Shown in pieces: positions 34,017-44,227 of a stretch of DNA of 64,000 nucleotides. Under the pieces are notes generated by a model. That model did no database searches. It was not told the DNA's origin and saw only the letters and a program-made list of their open reading frames with translations. Position 1 is the stretch's first letter. Each line of letters starts with the position of its first letter. Source of the DNA: Brevibacterium sp. RIT 803 (lineage in GTDB: Bacteria > Actinomycetota > Actinomycetes > Actinomycetales > Brevibacteriaceae); contig NZ_JAFEMW010000002.1 in NCBI RefSeq assembly GCF_016892625.1, positions 620,001-684,000 of the forward strand. Reading direction: 5' to 3'. The translations under genes were made by a program, and so were the position numbers.

Positions 34017-34736
34017 ATGTCGACGGCATCACCCCCGGCCGAGGTGTTCTCGCACATCTCCGCGGCTCTCATCGACGGCCTGCCTATTGCCTACCCTGTC
34101 ACCCACCAAGTGGAGGCGGTGCGCCCCGGAGTCAACCGCAGGTTCAAGAGCATTCATGTCAGGGGTGTGACAACCCCGAGACATCACCGGCAGGCAGTTC
34201 GCGGGACCGAGGTGACGACGCTTGAACGCACGCTCATTGATGGTGCTCGAACAGACAACCCCGATATCTCGGTTTCCATGCTCGACAACGCTTTGCACCG
34301 TGGACTGACGACGCGAGAGAAGATCCTCATGACGCTGGCACAATGCTTGGAGACAAGGAACACCAAGAAGGTTCATCTCGCTCTCGACCTGGCCGATGGC
34401 CGCCGCGAATCCCCTGCCGAGTCGATCGCCGCGGTGAGATTCTTCCAGCACGGTTTCGTCGGGTTCGTCCCCCAAGTCGAGTTCAAAGCGGCCTCATTGC
34501 GGTCAAATATTCGCGTCGACTTCTGCCACAAGGGAGCCCGGATGATCGTTGAAATCGATGGACTCGGAAAGCTGTATCTCGGCTCGGGGGTGCCCCGCGA
34601 CGAACTCGAACGCGAAAGGCGCAGAGAACAATGGCTGCGAGATCAGGGCTGGCGAGTCATCAGAATCAGTTGGAAAGAGCTATTCACCGACGCGAAGTTC
34701 GAAGAGATCAGGCGAGCCCTCATGGGCACGAGGTGA
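34017..34736 (+). CDS. DUF559-type (Vsr-like endonuclease fold) protein, short N-terminus
   Basis: A 239-residue protein. The C-terminal third has the Vsr/DUF559 nuclease-fold pattern: NIRVDFCHKGARMIVEIDGL, then RERRREQWLRDQGWRVIRIS. The N-terminal part starts within what is normally the middle of an AbiEi-like domain (VFSHISAALIDGLPI, then GTEVTTLERTLIDGAR). Related actinobacterial proteins usually have 50-70 extra residues in front, so it may be truncated or the start may be non-standard. Such genes are scattered in multiple copies in actinobacteria; function unknown. Confidence 0.7.
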   Translation: MSTASPPAEVFSHISAALIDGLPIAYPVTHQVEAVRPGVNRRFKSIHVRGVTTPRHHRQAVRGTEVTTLERTLIDGARTDNPDISVSMLDNALHRGLTTREKILMTLAQCLETRNTKKVHLALDLADGRRESPAESIAAVRFFQHGFVGFVPQVEFKAASLRSNIRVDFCHKGARMIVEIDGLGKLYLGSGVPRDELERERRREQWLRDQGWRVIRISWKELFTDAKFEEIRRALMGTR

Positions 34737-34865
34737 TTCACCGAGGATGCGCACGGCAGACGCGGCAGGACCCCTCACCCGCAGCCGTATGAACAACCTC
34801 TGCAGATGTATGAAATGCGTGGAGCAGGTGGAGTTTGTGCGCTCCCAGTGTGTTCTGCGAGGGGT

Positions 34866-34944
34866 AGGAGGTTTTGTGATCACCAGGAAGTTTTGTGATC
34901 ATCAGGAGGTTTTGTGATCGCGGAGAGGTTCGGTGATCGGTGGG
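34866..34944. repeat. Iteron-like array, about four 19-bp direct repeats
   Basis: Units at 34866-34884, 34885-34903, about 34904-34922 and a diverged copy to 34944; consensus AGGAGGTTTTGTGATCACC. A further partial copy (AGGAGGTTTTGTCGATGAA) is at 34978-34996. They are in the spacer between the DUF559-type gene and the 3' end of eno; the spacer holds no gene. Confidence 0.75.
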
Positions 34945-34990
34945 AGTCTGGCAACGATCCCGTCAAAGGAGGTTTTGTCGATGAATGCCG

Positions 34991-35039
34991 CCGAGGCGGG
35001 GCCGGATGACCATTGATGATCACCTGACACCCGCCTCGG
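34991..35039 (-). terminator. Hairpin downstream of eno
   Basis: Arms CCGAGGCGGG (34991-35000) and CCCGCCTCGG (35030-35039), 13 bp past the eno stop; 29-base loop. Confidence 0.5.
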
Positions 35040-35051
35040 GGACGAAGCCAT

Positions 35052-36335
<1,284 letters not shown>

Positions 36336-36414
36336 TTACTCCTTCGCAATTGGTTTCACATGGGGAACATGTGCCTGCAGGACAGCTTAATGCACCGGAG
36401 GACCGAGCTCATTC

Positions 36415-37230
36415 TCAGTCCCGGACGCCCCCTTGCCTGTCAGCAGACGTCAACAGCTGTTCGCGCAGCTTATCCGGGCTCGCCGGATCCATTCCATGCT
36501 CGAGCAGATAGGCTTCGACACCGTTCTCGCCATATTCTGCCTCGACGGAGTCGAGGATCTTCGCCATGAGTTCCGGTGGTGCCGCTGTTGCCGTCTCGGC
36601 GAGGTTGCCGGAGATGCCGGCGTCGGCGAAGTTCCGGGTGATGTTCTCGAGGAATCCTCCCGACAGATGCTGGGAGGTGATCGCGTAGTCCTCGAGGATC
36701 TCCTGACGTCCGACGCCGAGGAGCGCGAGGATGAATGCGGCGACCATGCCGGTCCTGTCCTTGCCGGCAGAGCAGTGGAAGACGACTCCGCCTTCGCAGC
36801 TCTGCGCAACGACATCGACGGCCTTGGCCAGTCGCGTTCCGAAGTGGCTGATCATCAGCTCGTAGATCTTACTCAGTGAGCGATCGGAGAGGTCCATTCC
36901 GGTCGCCTCGGCGGCCTTCTGCATCTCCTCGCGGCTGAGCTGCTTCTCAGGAAAGAAATGATCGTCGAAGATGGGCAGCTCGATGTGCTCCACGTCGAGT
37001 CCCTCGAGCGCGTCGGGCAGCTTGGATCGTTCCCCGACGTCACGCAGATCGACGACGGTTCTGATGCCGAGTGCTCTGATCTCGGCCCGCGACCTGTCTG
37101 TCAGTTGGGCGATACCGTCGGACCGGAAGACCTTCCCCTTTCCGACGCTCGACTCCCCCGCCGAGGTGGGGGATCCTCCGATGTCACGGAAGTTGAATGT
37201 GCCTTCGATATCGATACGATCCAAACTCAC
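36415..37230 (-). CDS. Tyrosine-protein phosphatase, PtpB-like
   Basis: A 271-residue protein. FNFRDIGG at the start and the P-loop VVFHCSAGKDRTGMVAAFIL (C-x5-R, near residue 150) mark a PtpB/Siw14-like protein phosphatase, with VVDLRDVGER as the conserved Asp/Arg strand. Targets may be phosphotyrosine proteins or phosphoinositides. The GTG start overlaps the mazG stop (GTGA). Thr-Ser-Ala at about residue 22 is encoded by a copy of the 11-mer repeat. Confidence 0.88.
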   Translation of the reverse strand: MSLDRIDIEGTFNFRDIGGSPTSAGESSVGKGKVFRSDGIAQLTDRSRAEIRALGIRTVVDLRDVGERSKLPDALEGLDVEHIELPIFDDHFFPEKQLSREEMQKAAEATGMDLSDRSLSKIYELMISHFGTRLAKAVDVVAQSCEGGVVFHCSAGKDRTGMVAAFILALLGVGRQEILEDYAITSQHLSGGFLENITRNFADAGISGNLAETATAAPPELMAKILDSVEAEYGENGVEAYLLEHGMDPASPDKLREQLLTSADRQGGVRD

Positions 37231-37685
37231 TGATTCGTGTCTTTCTGCTGTTTCTCTTCTGTCTTGATCCGGCGATATTCGGCCTCGACGTCTTCGAGGG
37301 AGGCCATGTGCTCATCACTGGCGCCCTCGCCGAAGGCCAGGGGATGACGCCGGATGAGTTTTGCCTCCAGCCCTTCGATGATCATCCCCAGCGTGTGCCC
37401 GTAGGGGGCGGACTCACTCTCGTCCAACAGCGCGGAATGGAAGAGCACCTGGTAGAAGACATCGCCGAGTTCCTCGACGACGGCGGCTCGGTGGTCCGGA
37501 TTCGAATCAGCTCGGTAGTCTTCGAGTGCTTCGATGAGCTCCTCGGTCTCCTCACGCGCATACTTCTCGAGGCTTCCGTGGTCCTGCCGGCTCGACCACG
37601 GGCACCGACGCCGCAGTGTCGCCATCGCCTCGATTGCTCCCTCGGTTCGAGCACCGATGACGCCCGTTGTCTCTGCCTGCTCCAC
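37227..37685 (-). CDS. mazG: MazG-type nucleotide pyrophosphohydrolase
   Basis: A protein of about 152 residues, single-domain. AIEAMATLRRRCPWSSRQDH is the MazG start, EETEELIEALEDY and VVEELGDVFYQVLFHSAL are the metal-binding EExxE/ExxD helices, and KLIRRHPLAFGEG is the C-terminal landmark. It hydrolyses non-canonical or excess NTPs to NMP. The GTG at 37685 is chosen for its GGAAGG ribosome-binding site; in-frame GTG codons upstream (to about 37745) are possible. Confidence 0.85.
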   Translation of the reverse strand: MEQAETTGVIGARTEGAIEAMATLRRRCPWSSRQDHGSLEKYAREETEELIEALEDYRADSNPDHRAAVVEELGDVFYQVLFHSALLDESESAPYGHTLGMIIEGLEAKLIRRHPLAFGEGASDEHMASLEDVEAEYRRIKTEEKQQKDTNQ

Positions 37686-37768
37686 TGTCGTGACACCTTC
37701 CGATTCCTGCACCGCTATGACAGTTCGACTCACTGCTCGACACACTACGAAGGGCGAACAATAAGAAT

Positions 37769-37796
37769 GACCCCCACCGCAGGCGCGATGGGGGTC
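37769..37796 (-). terminator. Hairpin after the csbD-like gene
   Basis: Arms GACCCCCA (37769-37776) and TGGGGGTC (37789-37796); on the minus strand it is followed by ATTCTTATT, a T-rich tail. Confidence 0.7.
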
Positions 37797-37806
37797 GAAT
37801 TCTGCA

Positions 37807-38001
37807 TCACTTGCTGAACTTGTCCTTGACGTCCTTGCCGAGGTCCTTGACCTTCTCGCCGACCTGCTTGGTCTTGCCCTTGAGCTGGTCCGCGGAGCCC
37901 TCGGCCTTGAGCTCGTCATCGCCGGTCATGTCGCCGACTGTCTCCTTGGCCTTACCGGAGAATTCTTCAGTCTTGTTGTCGAACTTGTCGTCAAAACCCA
38001 T
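37807..38001 (-). CDS. CsbD-family stress protein
   Basis: A 64-residue, highly charged protein (MGFDDKFDNKTEEFSGKAKE and repeated K/D/E-rich segments), matching CsbD-like proteins, which are induced by general stress in other bacteria. Function unknown. GGAGAGACATC precedes the ATG. A similar small charged gene is at 52877. Confidence 0.85.
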   Translation of the reverse strand: MGFDDKFDNKTEEFSGKAKETVGDMTGDDELKAEGSADQLKGKTKQVGEKVKDLGKDVKDKFSK

Positions 38002-38159
38002 GATGTCTCTCCTTCAGTCTCACGGTACGTCTGTACTCGTATTCGCACTCTACGCCAGGAATGGCGGAAGAATGTGAACTCTCAGAATACGTGCAGATTC
38101 ATTCTGAGTCGATCAGATCGGTTGAGTCATTACGGCCTCTTCGCTTTTTGACCCCGACC

Positions 38160-41100
38160 TCAGACGCCGGCTTCGACGGCTTCCGAGGCGACGACGGGGA
38201 CGATCGCGTCGAGGAACTGGTGGGCCCAACGCAAGATGTCGGAATCCGTCATCTCCTTCGCATCGAAGCCGTTTCCGGTCATCGGCTTGGGCACGAGCAC
38301 CGACCGAATCGCGGGCTTGAGCAGAGACTTCGGGTACAGGCGTTTGAGGCGCACGACCTGCGAATCCTCGAGCTCGAGCGGACCGAAGCGTACGAAGTTG
38401 CCTTGGACGACGATGTCGTTGATGCCCGAGGCTTTGGCCCTGATCCGCAGTCTGGCGACGTCGGCGAGCACACCCACCGCCTCCGGGTAGGGCCCATACC
38501 GGTCGACGAGTTCGTCGAGGACTTCCCGCAGTTCGTTCTCGTTCGCCGCGGCAGCCAGTTTCCGATAGGCCTCGAGCCGCAGCCGTTCGTGATCGACGTA
38601 TTCTGCCGGCAGGTGTGCGTCAACGGGCAGTTCGATGCGCATATCTGCTTCGGGCTCGGTGTCCTCACCGCGGAAGTTCGCAACGGCCTCCCCCACAAGC
38701 CGCACGTAGAGGTCGAATCCGACCCCTTCGATCTGTCCGGACTGCTGTCCGCCCAGGAGGTTGCCGGCACCGCGGATCTCGAGGTCCTTCATGGCTACCT
38801 GCATGCCGGCGCCGAGCTCTGTATGGGCGGCCAGCGTCGTCAGACGGTCGTGTGCTGTCTCCGTGAGTGTCGTGTCTGCCGGGTAGAGGAAATAGGCGTA
38901 GGCCCGTTCCCTGCCTCGACCGACCCGACCGCGCAGCTGGTGCAGCTGGGAGAGTCCGAAGCGATCCGCGTGATCGATGATGAGCGTGTTGGCGTTGGAG
39001 ATGTCGATGCCGGTCTCGACGATCGTCGTGCACACGAGCACGTCGAACTTCTTCTCCCAGAAGTCGACGATGACCTGTTCCAGGCGCTGTTCGTTCATCT
39101 TTCCGTGGGCAATCGCGATCCTGGCCTCAGGAACGAGTTCGGCGATGTGGCCGGCCACGGATTCGATGTCCTTGACTCTGTTGTGGATGTAGAAGACCTG
39201 GCCCTCGCGCATCAGTTCGCGACGGATCGCGGCCTTGATCTGCTTATCCTCCTTCTTGCCCACGTAGGTCAGCACCGGATGGCGCTCCTCGGGCGGGGTG
39301 GCCAAGGTCGACATCTCTCGGATGCCGGTCACGGCCATCTCCAGGGTCCTCGGGATCGGCGTTGCCGACATCGCGAGCACGTCGACGTTCGTGCGCATCG
39401 CCTTGAGCGTCTCCTTGTGTTCGACGCCGAAGCGCTGCTCCTCGTCGATGATGACCAGGCCCAGGCTCTTGAACCTCACCTCGCCGCTGAGCAGTCGGTG
39501 CGTGCCGATGACCAGGTCGAGCTTGCCTGCGGCCAGATCTTCGACGACCTTGTCCGATTCCTTCTTCGTCTGGAAGCGAGAGAGCGCACCGACGGTGACG
39601 GGGAAGCCCGAGTAGCGTTCGGCGAAGGTTTCGAAGTGCTGCTGGACGAGCAGAGTCGTGGGCACCAGCACAGCGACCTGCTTGCCGTCCTGGATCGCCT
39701 TGAATGCCGCTCGGACTGCAATCTCGGTCTTACCGTAGCCGACGTCGCCGCAGATCAGACGATCCATTGGGACTGCCTTCTCCATATCGCCCTTGACCTC
39801 GTCGATGGTCGTGAGCTGGTCGGCGGTCTCCACGTAGTGGAAGGCGTCTTCGAGTTCGCGCTGCCATGGTGTGTCCGGTCCATAGGTGTGGCCGACGGTG
39901 GCTTGTCGTGCCGAGTAGAGGCGGACGAGTTCACCGGCGATCTCCTTGACCGCCTTCCTGGCTTTGGCTTTCGTCGTCGACCAGTCGGAGCCGCCCATCT
40001 TGTTCAGGGTCGGGCTCTCCCCACCGACGTAGCGGCTGACCTGGTCGAGGGCATCGCTGGGCACGTAGAGTCGGTCGCCGGGCTGGCCGCGTTTGGCCGG
40101 AGCGTATTCGACGATGAGGTATTCGCGGGTGTGCTTGTTCGCACCCTTGCCAGTGGTGCGCTGGGTCATCTCGATGAACTTGCCGACGCCGTGCTGGTCG
40201 TGGACGACGAAGTCCCCGGGCGCCAGGTTGAGCGGGTCCACCTGGTTGCGTTTGCGCCGGGTGGGCAGGCGCCGCATGTCCCTCGTCGAGGTGGCTGCCG
40301 CGCGACCGAGCACATCGGCTTCGGTGAGCACGGCCAGTTTGAGGTCGTCGAAGACGAATCCCCCGAAGGGCGCGGCCGTGGTGACGGTCACCAGAGCATC
40401 GGCGATGTCCGCCGGGTCATCGACGAAGGTCGCAGGCACCCCAGCCTCCGAGAACACCTCGACCATCCGCTGGCCCGGTCCCTGTCCTTCGGTGAGTACG
40501 AGGATGCGCCACCTGTCATGGATGAGTCCCTTGACATCGGTGAGGATCGCCTCGACATCACCGGCATATCCCCGAGGTGCGCGAGCCGGAACGGAGAACA
40601 GATTCTCCGCGGGTGAGACGAGCTCTTCGTCGGTGGCGAATCCGCCGAGCTCCCACCAGGCCAAGCCGATGAGGCGAGCGCCATCTTCCATCTCTTCCAT
40701 GGTCCGGAATGTCGCGGCGGATAGGTCGATCGGGGATTCGCCGCCGGCTGCGGCTCCTGACCATGCGGCTTCGAGGAATTCGTTCGTCGTCACAACGAGG
40801 TCGGCAGCCCTGGCGTGGACACGTTCGGGCTCGGTGATGATGATCTTCGTGGATTGGGGCAGCAGCGCGATGATCGGCTCCATGCCGTCTGCCAACACTG
40901 CCGAGAGTGATTCCATGCCTTCGACGGCGACTCCACCGGCGATCTTGTCGAGCATGTCCGTTGCTGCCGGCAGCGTCTGCGACAGCGTGGCCGCTCGCTC
41001 CCGGATTGAGTCGGTGAGCAGGAGCTCCCGGCAGGGTGGAGCCGAGAGCTTCAGCGGTTCGGCCTCCGCCTCGGCGGGAATGGATCTCTGGTCGCTGACG

Positions 41101-41753
41101 GAGAATTCGCGGATCTCATCGATCTCGTCACCGAAGAATTCGATGCGCAGGGCATGGTCCTCCGTCGGAGGGAAGATATCGACGATGCCACCGCGGACGG
41201 CGAATTCGCCTCGACGGGAGACCATGTCCACGCGTGAGTACGCAAGTTCGGTCAGGCGGTGGGACAGCTGGTCGATCTCGTACTCGTCGCCGACGGCCAA
41301 CTCCACCGGCTCAATGTCGCCGAGCCCCTTGACCAGCGGCTGCAGGAATGCGCGGACGGGGGCGATGATGAAGGCCAGGTGCCGGTCCGGGCTCGGGTGG
41401 GCCAAGCGGTGCAGAATCTGCAGACGCTGCCCGACGGTGTCGGACCGAGGTGAGAGCTTTTCGTGTGGGAGTGTCTCCCAACTGGGGAAGATCGCGATCG
41501 AATCCTCGGGCACCCAGTCCGCCAGCGCCCGGGCCAGGTCTTCAGCCTCACGAGTGGTGGCCGTGACGATGAGCTGCGGCGCCGAGGTGGACGGATCGTT
41601 GTCGCCCGACACCAGGGTTCGGCGCAGGATCGATGGCCACAGACCCCTGATCGCATCGATCGTCCCACCTGCTGTCTCCGGGTCGTTGAACGCTCCGACG
41701 AGGTCAGTGATGGTGGAGTTCTGGCGTGTGAGATCGAGTCCGTTGAGCACCAT
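38160..41753 (-). CDS. mfd: Transcription-repair coupling factor Mfd
   Basis: A 1197-residue protein. N-terminal UvrB-like module (about 1-330, with FPSWETLPHEKLSPRSD), the RNA polymerase-interaction domain near 480 (LAPGDFVVHDQHGVGKFIEM), the translocase Walker A GDVGYGKTEIAVRAAFKA, DEEQ box VIIDEEQRFGVEHKE, motif VI region LHQLRGRVGRGRERAYAYF, and a C-terminal TRCF domain. It removes stalled RNA polymerase and recruits UvrA. TAGAAT lies six bases before an in-frame GTG at 41750, so translation may begin one codon after the ATG. Thr-Ser-Ala at about residue 57 uses the 11-mer repeat. Confidence 0.96.
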   Translation of the reverse strand: MVLNGLDLTRQNSTITDLVGAFNDPETAGGTIDAIRGLWPSILRRTLVSGDNDPSTSAPQLIVTATTREAEDLARALADWVPEDSIAIFPSWETLPHEKLSPRSDTVGQRLQILHRLAHPSPDRHLAFIIAPVRAFLQPLVKGLGDIEPVELAVGDEYEIDQLSHRLTELAYSRVDMVSRRGEFAVRGGIVDIFPPTEDHALRIEFFGDEIDEIREFSVSDQRSIPAEAEAEPLKLSAPPCRELLLTDSIRERAATLSQTLPAATDMLDKIAGGVAVEGMESLSAVLADGMEPIIALLPQSTKIIITEPERVHARAADLVVTTNEFLEAAWSGAAAGGESPIDLSAATFRTMEEMEDGARLIGLAWWELGGFATDEELVSPAENLFSVPARAPRGYAGDVEAILTDVKGLIHDRWRILVLTEGQGPGQRMVEVFSEAGVPATFVDDPADIADALVTVTTAAPFGGFVFDDLKLAVLTEADVLGRAAATSTRDMRRLPTRRKRNQVDPLNLAPGDFVVHDQHGVGKFIEMTQRTTGKGANKHTREYLIVEYAPAKRGQPGDRLYVPSDALDQVSRYVGGESPTLNKMGGSDWSTTKAKARKAVKEIAGELVRLYSARQATVGHTYGPDTPWQRELEDAFHYVETADQLTTIDEVKGDMEKAVPMDRLICGDVGYGKTEIAVRAAFKAIQDGKQVAVLVPTTLLVQQHFETFAERYSGFPVTVGALSRFQTKKESDKVVEDLAAGKLDLVIGTHRLLSGEVRFKSLGLVIIDEEQRFGVEHKETLKAMRTNVDVLAMSATPIPRTLEMAVTGIREMSTLATPPEERHPVLTYVGKKEDKQIKAAIRRELMREGQVFYIHNRVKDIESVAGHIAELVPEARIAIAHGKMNEQRLEQVIVDFWEKKFDVLVCTTIVETGIDISNANTLIIDHADRFGLSQLHQLRGRVGRGRERAYAYFLYPADTTLTETAHDRLTTLAAHTELGAGMQVAMKDLEIRGAGNLLGGQQSGQIEGVGFDLYVRLVGEAVANFRGEDTEPEADMRIELPVDAHLPAEYVDHERLRLEAYRKLAAAANENELREVLDELVDRYGPYPEAVGVLADVARLRIRAKASGINDIVVQGNFVRFGPLELEDSQVVRLKRLYPKSLLKPAIRSVLVPKPMTGNGFDAKEMTDSDILRWAHQFLDAIVPVVASEAVEAGV

Positions 41754-41838
41754 GCAATTCTAAGCCACTGCCCTGACACGAAAAACGACGGCAACCGTGC
41801 TCTGACCACTCTTCGTAGAATCGTGTGAAGATGAGGAC

Positions 41839-43341
41839 ATGTCCTACCGCACTCTGTTCGCGACTGCGGCTGCCGCGACGCTGTTCCTGGCAGGATGCAC
41901 CGCTGAAGAGGAAGTCCCCCAATCCGAACGCTGGGACTTCCACACCAGGCCCGACTTGAACCCGCCGAAGATCGACATCGACGTCGGCTCACAGCAGCCC
42001 GAGGTCGACAATGACCTCGAGACATTCCTCGCCCCCAAGGGACAGACCGCCGATGACGGGGAGTCCTGGGTCGGCGGACTCATCCTCGACCCAGACCGGT
42101 TCTCCGTCTGGGTCGGCGGACTCATCCTCGACCCAGACGGAGAACCGGTCTGGATCCGGCAGGGATCGGGCCAGATGTGGGACCTGCGGGTTCAGGAGTA
42201 CAGGAACGAGCCCGTCCTCACCTGGTGGGAGGGAATGGCAGAAACGCCCGAGACAGCCGGTGAGGTCGTCATGCTCGACGACAGCTACAACGAGATCGCA
42301 CGTGTCGGCATGGGAGGCGACCTCGCCCACAAGACCGCCGATCTGCACGAGACGACGATCACAGACGACGAGACGATGCTCCTCCTGTCCTACATCAAGA
42401 CCCAGACGGATCTCAGATCCGTCGGCGGCCCGAAGGACGGTTGGGCCTGGGAAGGAGTGGTCCAGGAGGTCGACATCGCCTCCGGTGATCCCGTTGTCGA
42501 ATGGCGAACACTCGACGACATTCCCGTCGACCAGACGCAGTCGACGCTCAAGGACGGCGAAGGCACCGAGGAGGAGCCCTTCGACTACATCCATCTGAAC
42601 TCGGTGTCCGTCGACGACGATGGCGATTCGCTGCTCGTCTCCGCCCGCAACACACATGCGATCTATCAGCTCGATCGCAAGAGCGCCGAGGTGAACTGGG
42701 TGCTGGGCGGGTCTGCCAGCGACTTCGAGATGGGCGAGGGCGCTGCCTTCGCTTGGCAGCATGACGCCGTCCGCCGCGACGACGGCATGATCACCCTCTT
42801 CGACAACCATGCTGCGCCCCGCCTCGGCGATTCCAGAGGTCTGCGCCTCGACGTCGATGAGGAAGCGCAGAAGGCCAGCGTCGACGCCGAGTACCCGGCC
42901 CCCGATGACCGCTCATCGGGAAGCCAGGGCAATCTGCAGGAACTCGACAACGGCAATGTGTTCATCGGCTGGGGCTCCGAACCGTACTTCTCAGAGTTCA
43001 CCAACGATGGCAAGCTGCTCTACGATGCCACTTTCACGGGCGGATCGAACTACCGGGCCTATCGCTTCGACTGGCAGGCGACTCCGTCAGCACCGCCCAC
43101 CGCGACGAGATCTGAACCCGGTGTGGGCATCACACGAGTGCACATGAGCTGGAACGGAGCCAGCGACGTCGCTGCCTGGCGCATCCTCAGCGGCGACAGC
43201 GAGGAGCAGCTCGAGGAGACCGCAGTCGTCGATCGCACGGGGTTCGAAACCGCGGCCGACATCACCCCCACCGGCTCCCGAATCGTCGTCGAGGCCGTCA
43301 ACGAGGACAAGGAGCGCATCGGCAGCACGATCGTGGACTGA
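41839..43341 (+). CDS. Arylsulfotransferase-family (ASST) lipoprotein
   Basis: A 500-residue exported lipoprotein: signal peptide MSYRTLFATAAAATLFLAGC with lipobox LAGC. The body is a beta-propeller-type ASST domain with GLILDPDGEPVWI (about residues 95-107), FDYIHLNSVSVDDDGD, SARNTHAIYQLDRKSAEVNW and AWQHDAVRRDDGMITLFDNH, which holds the conserved His. A fibronectin-like C-terminal part follows. Many such proteins lack proven sulfotransferase activity. A 42-bp in-frame insertion near residue 85 duplicates WVGGLILDPD. It is divergent from mfd, with TAGAAT at 41816. Confidence 0.85.
   Translation: MSYRTLFATAAAATLFLAGCTAEEEVPQSERWDFHTRPDLNPPKIDIDVGSQQPEVDNDLETFLAPKGQTADDGESWVGGLILDPDRFSVWVGGLILDPDGEPVWIRQGSGQMWDLRVQEYRNEPVLTWWEGMAETPETAGEVVMLDDSYNEIARVGMGGDLAHKTADLHETTITDDETMLLLSYIKTQTDLRSVGGPKDGWAWEGVVQEVDIASGDPVVEWRTLDDIPVDQTQSTLKDGEGTEEEPFDYIHLNSVSVDDDGDSLLVSARNTHAIYQLDRKSAEVNWVLGGSASDFEMGEGAAFAWQHDAVRRDDGMITLFDNHAAPRLGDSRGLRLDVDEEAQKASVDAEYPAPDDRSSGSQGNLQELDNGNVFIGWGSEPYFSEFTNDGKLLYDATFTGGSNYRAYRFDWQATPSAPPTATRSEPGVGITRVHMSWNGASDVAAWRILSGDSEEQLEETAVVDRTGFETAADITPTGSRIVVEAVNEDKERIGSTIVD
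42066..42153. repeat. Overlapping direct and inverted repeat inside the ASST gene
   Basis: A 31-bp sequence is repeated directly (42066-42096 and 42108-42138, period 42 bp, 14 codons). Within the same stretch is a perfect 25-bp inverted repeat (42091-42115 and 42129-42153, 13-base spacer). The insertion keeps the frame. Confidence 0.9.
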
Positions 43342-43447
43342 GACATCGGAGATCTCAAGACTGTAACGGGGCTAACGGATCGGACACGATTGCCCACAGG
43401 CCCCGGTTCTTCGGGGTTCTCCAAGCTTCATCACCGACAATTGAGAC

Positions 43448-44200
43448 ATGAGTTCCAACCAGTCCCCTCGCTTCACCCCCGAAGAATCCCAGTTCATCTT
43501 CGGCAATGGTTCAACAGCCCCCGATTCGTCCAGGTCAGGCGGCCGCCCACCCGCAGACCAGCCCAAAGTCGCCAATCTGCGGACCACCGTCAGCCGCGAT
43601 CACCGGCTCTCTCGCTTCGTCCCAGTCCTCGTCCTGCTGGCGATCATGTGGGCCATTGAGATCCTCGACACCGTCCTGCCCGTCGATCTCGACATGTTCA
43701 GCCTCGCGTCCTGGACTCCGCTGTCCCTCTACGGAGTGGTGACGTCTCCCCTCCTGCACTCGGGATTCGGACACCTCATGGCCAACACGTTCCCATTCCT
43801 CATCCTCGGGCTGTGCATCGCCGTCGAGGGGGCACGCCGCTTCTGGCTCGTCACCGTCATCACCGCCGTCGTCTCCGGGCTCGGTGCCTGGCTGACGACG
43901 CTGCCTGTGGGCCAACACGTCGTCGGCGCCTCGGGCATCGTGTTCGGATTCTTCGCCTACCTGGCTGTGCGCACCTGGTTCACCGAGGATGTGCTCCGCA
44001 AGATCGTCTACTTCGCCATCGGGTTCTTCGTCTTCATCACCTACGGCGCATCCATGATCTTCGGACTGCTGCCGCAGTCTAACGGGATCTCCTGGCAGGG
44101 ACATCTGTTCGGCTTCGCCGGAGGCATCCTTGCCGCCTGGCTCATCCACCGCAAGCGTCCGGGCTCCGCGGCGCAGAGGCGACCTGCCGCCGAGCGGTGA
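43448..44200 (+). CDS. Rhomboid-family intramembrane serine protease
   Basis: A 250-residue protein with about 55 disordered residues, then six membrane helices. The catalytic Ser is in VVGASGIVFGFFAYL (GASG motif) and the catalytic His in WQGHLFGFAGGILAAW; HSGFGHLMANTFPFLILG supplies the conserved His/Asn of helix 2. It cleaves membrane proteins within the bilayer; targets unknown. GACAAT (43436-43441) six bases before the ATG suggests a leaderless mRNA. The stop codon region is duplicated directly downstream. Confidence 0.9.
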   Translation: MSSNQSPRFTPEESQFIFGNGSTAPDSSRSGGRPPADQPKVANLRTTVSRDHRLSRFVPVLVLLAIMWAIEILDTVLPVDLDMFSLASWTPLSLYGVVTSPLLHSGFGHLMANTFPFLILGLCIAVEGARRFWLVTVITAVVSGLGAWLTTLPVGQHVVGASGIVFGFFAYLAVRTWFTEDVLRKIVYFAIGFFVFITYGASMIFGLLPQSNGISWQGHLFGFAGGILAAWLIHRKRPGSAAQRRPAAER

Positions 44201-44220
44201 CCTGTCCCTCAGCGGTGACC
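44193..44220. repeat. Short direct repeat of the rhomboid 3' end
   Basis: AGCGGTGACC occurs at 44193-44202, where it contains the stop codon, and again at 44211-44220; period 18 bp. Confidence 0.6.
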
Positions 44221-44227
44221 GCCGTTC

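Noticed and set aside
34866..34944. Possible CRISPR array
   Set aside because: The 19-bp units follow one another without unique spacers, and no cas genes are in the window.
38061..40616. Plus-strand 851-codon open frame
   Set aside because: It is exactly antisense to mfd, whose protein has all its helicase motifs. Composition (His, Gly, Asp, Val-rich) is typical of a shadow frame in GC-rich DNA.
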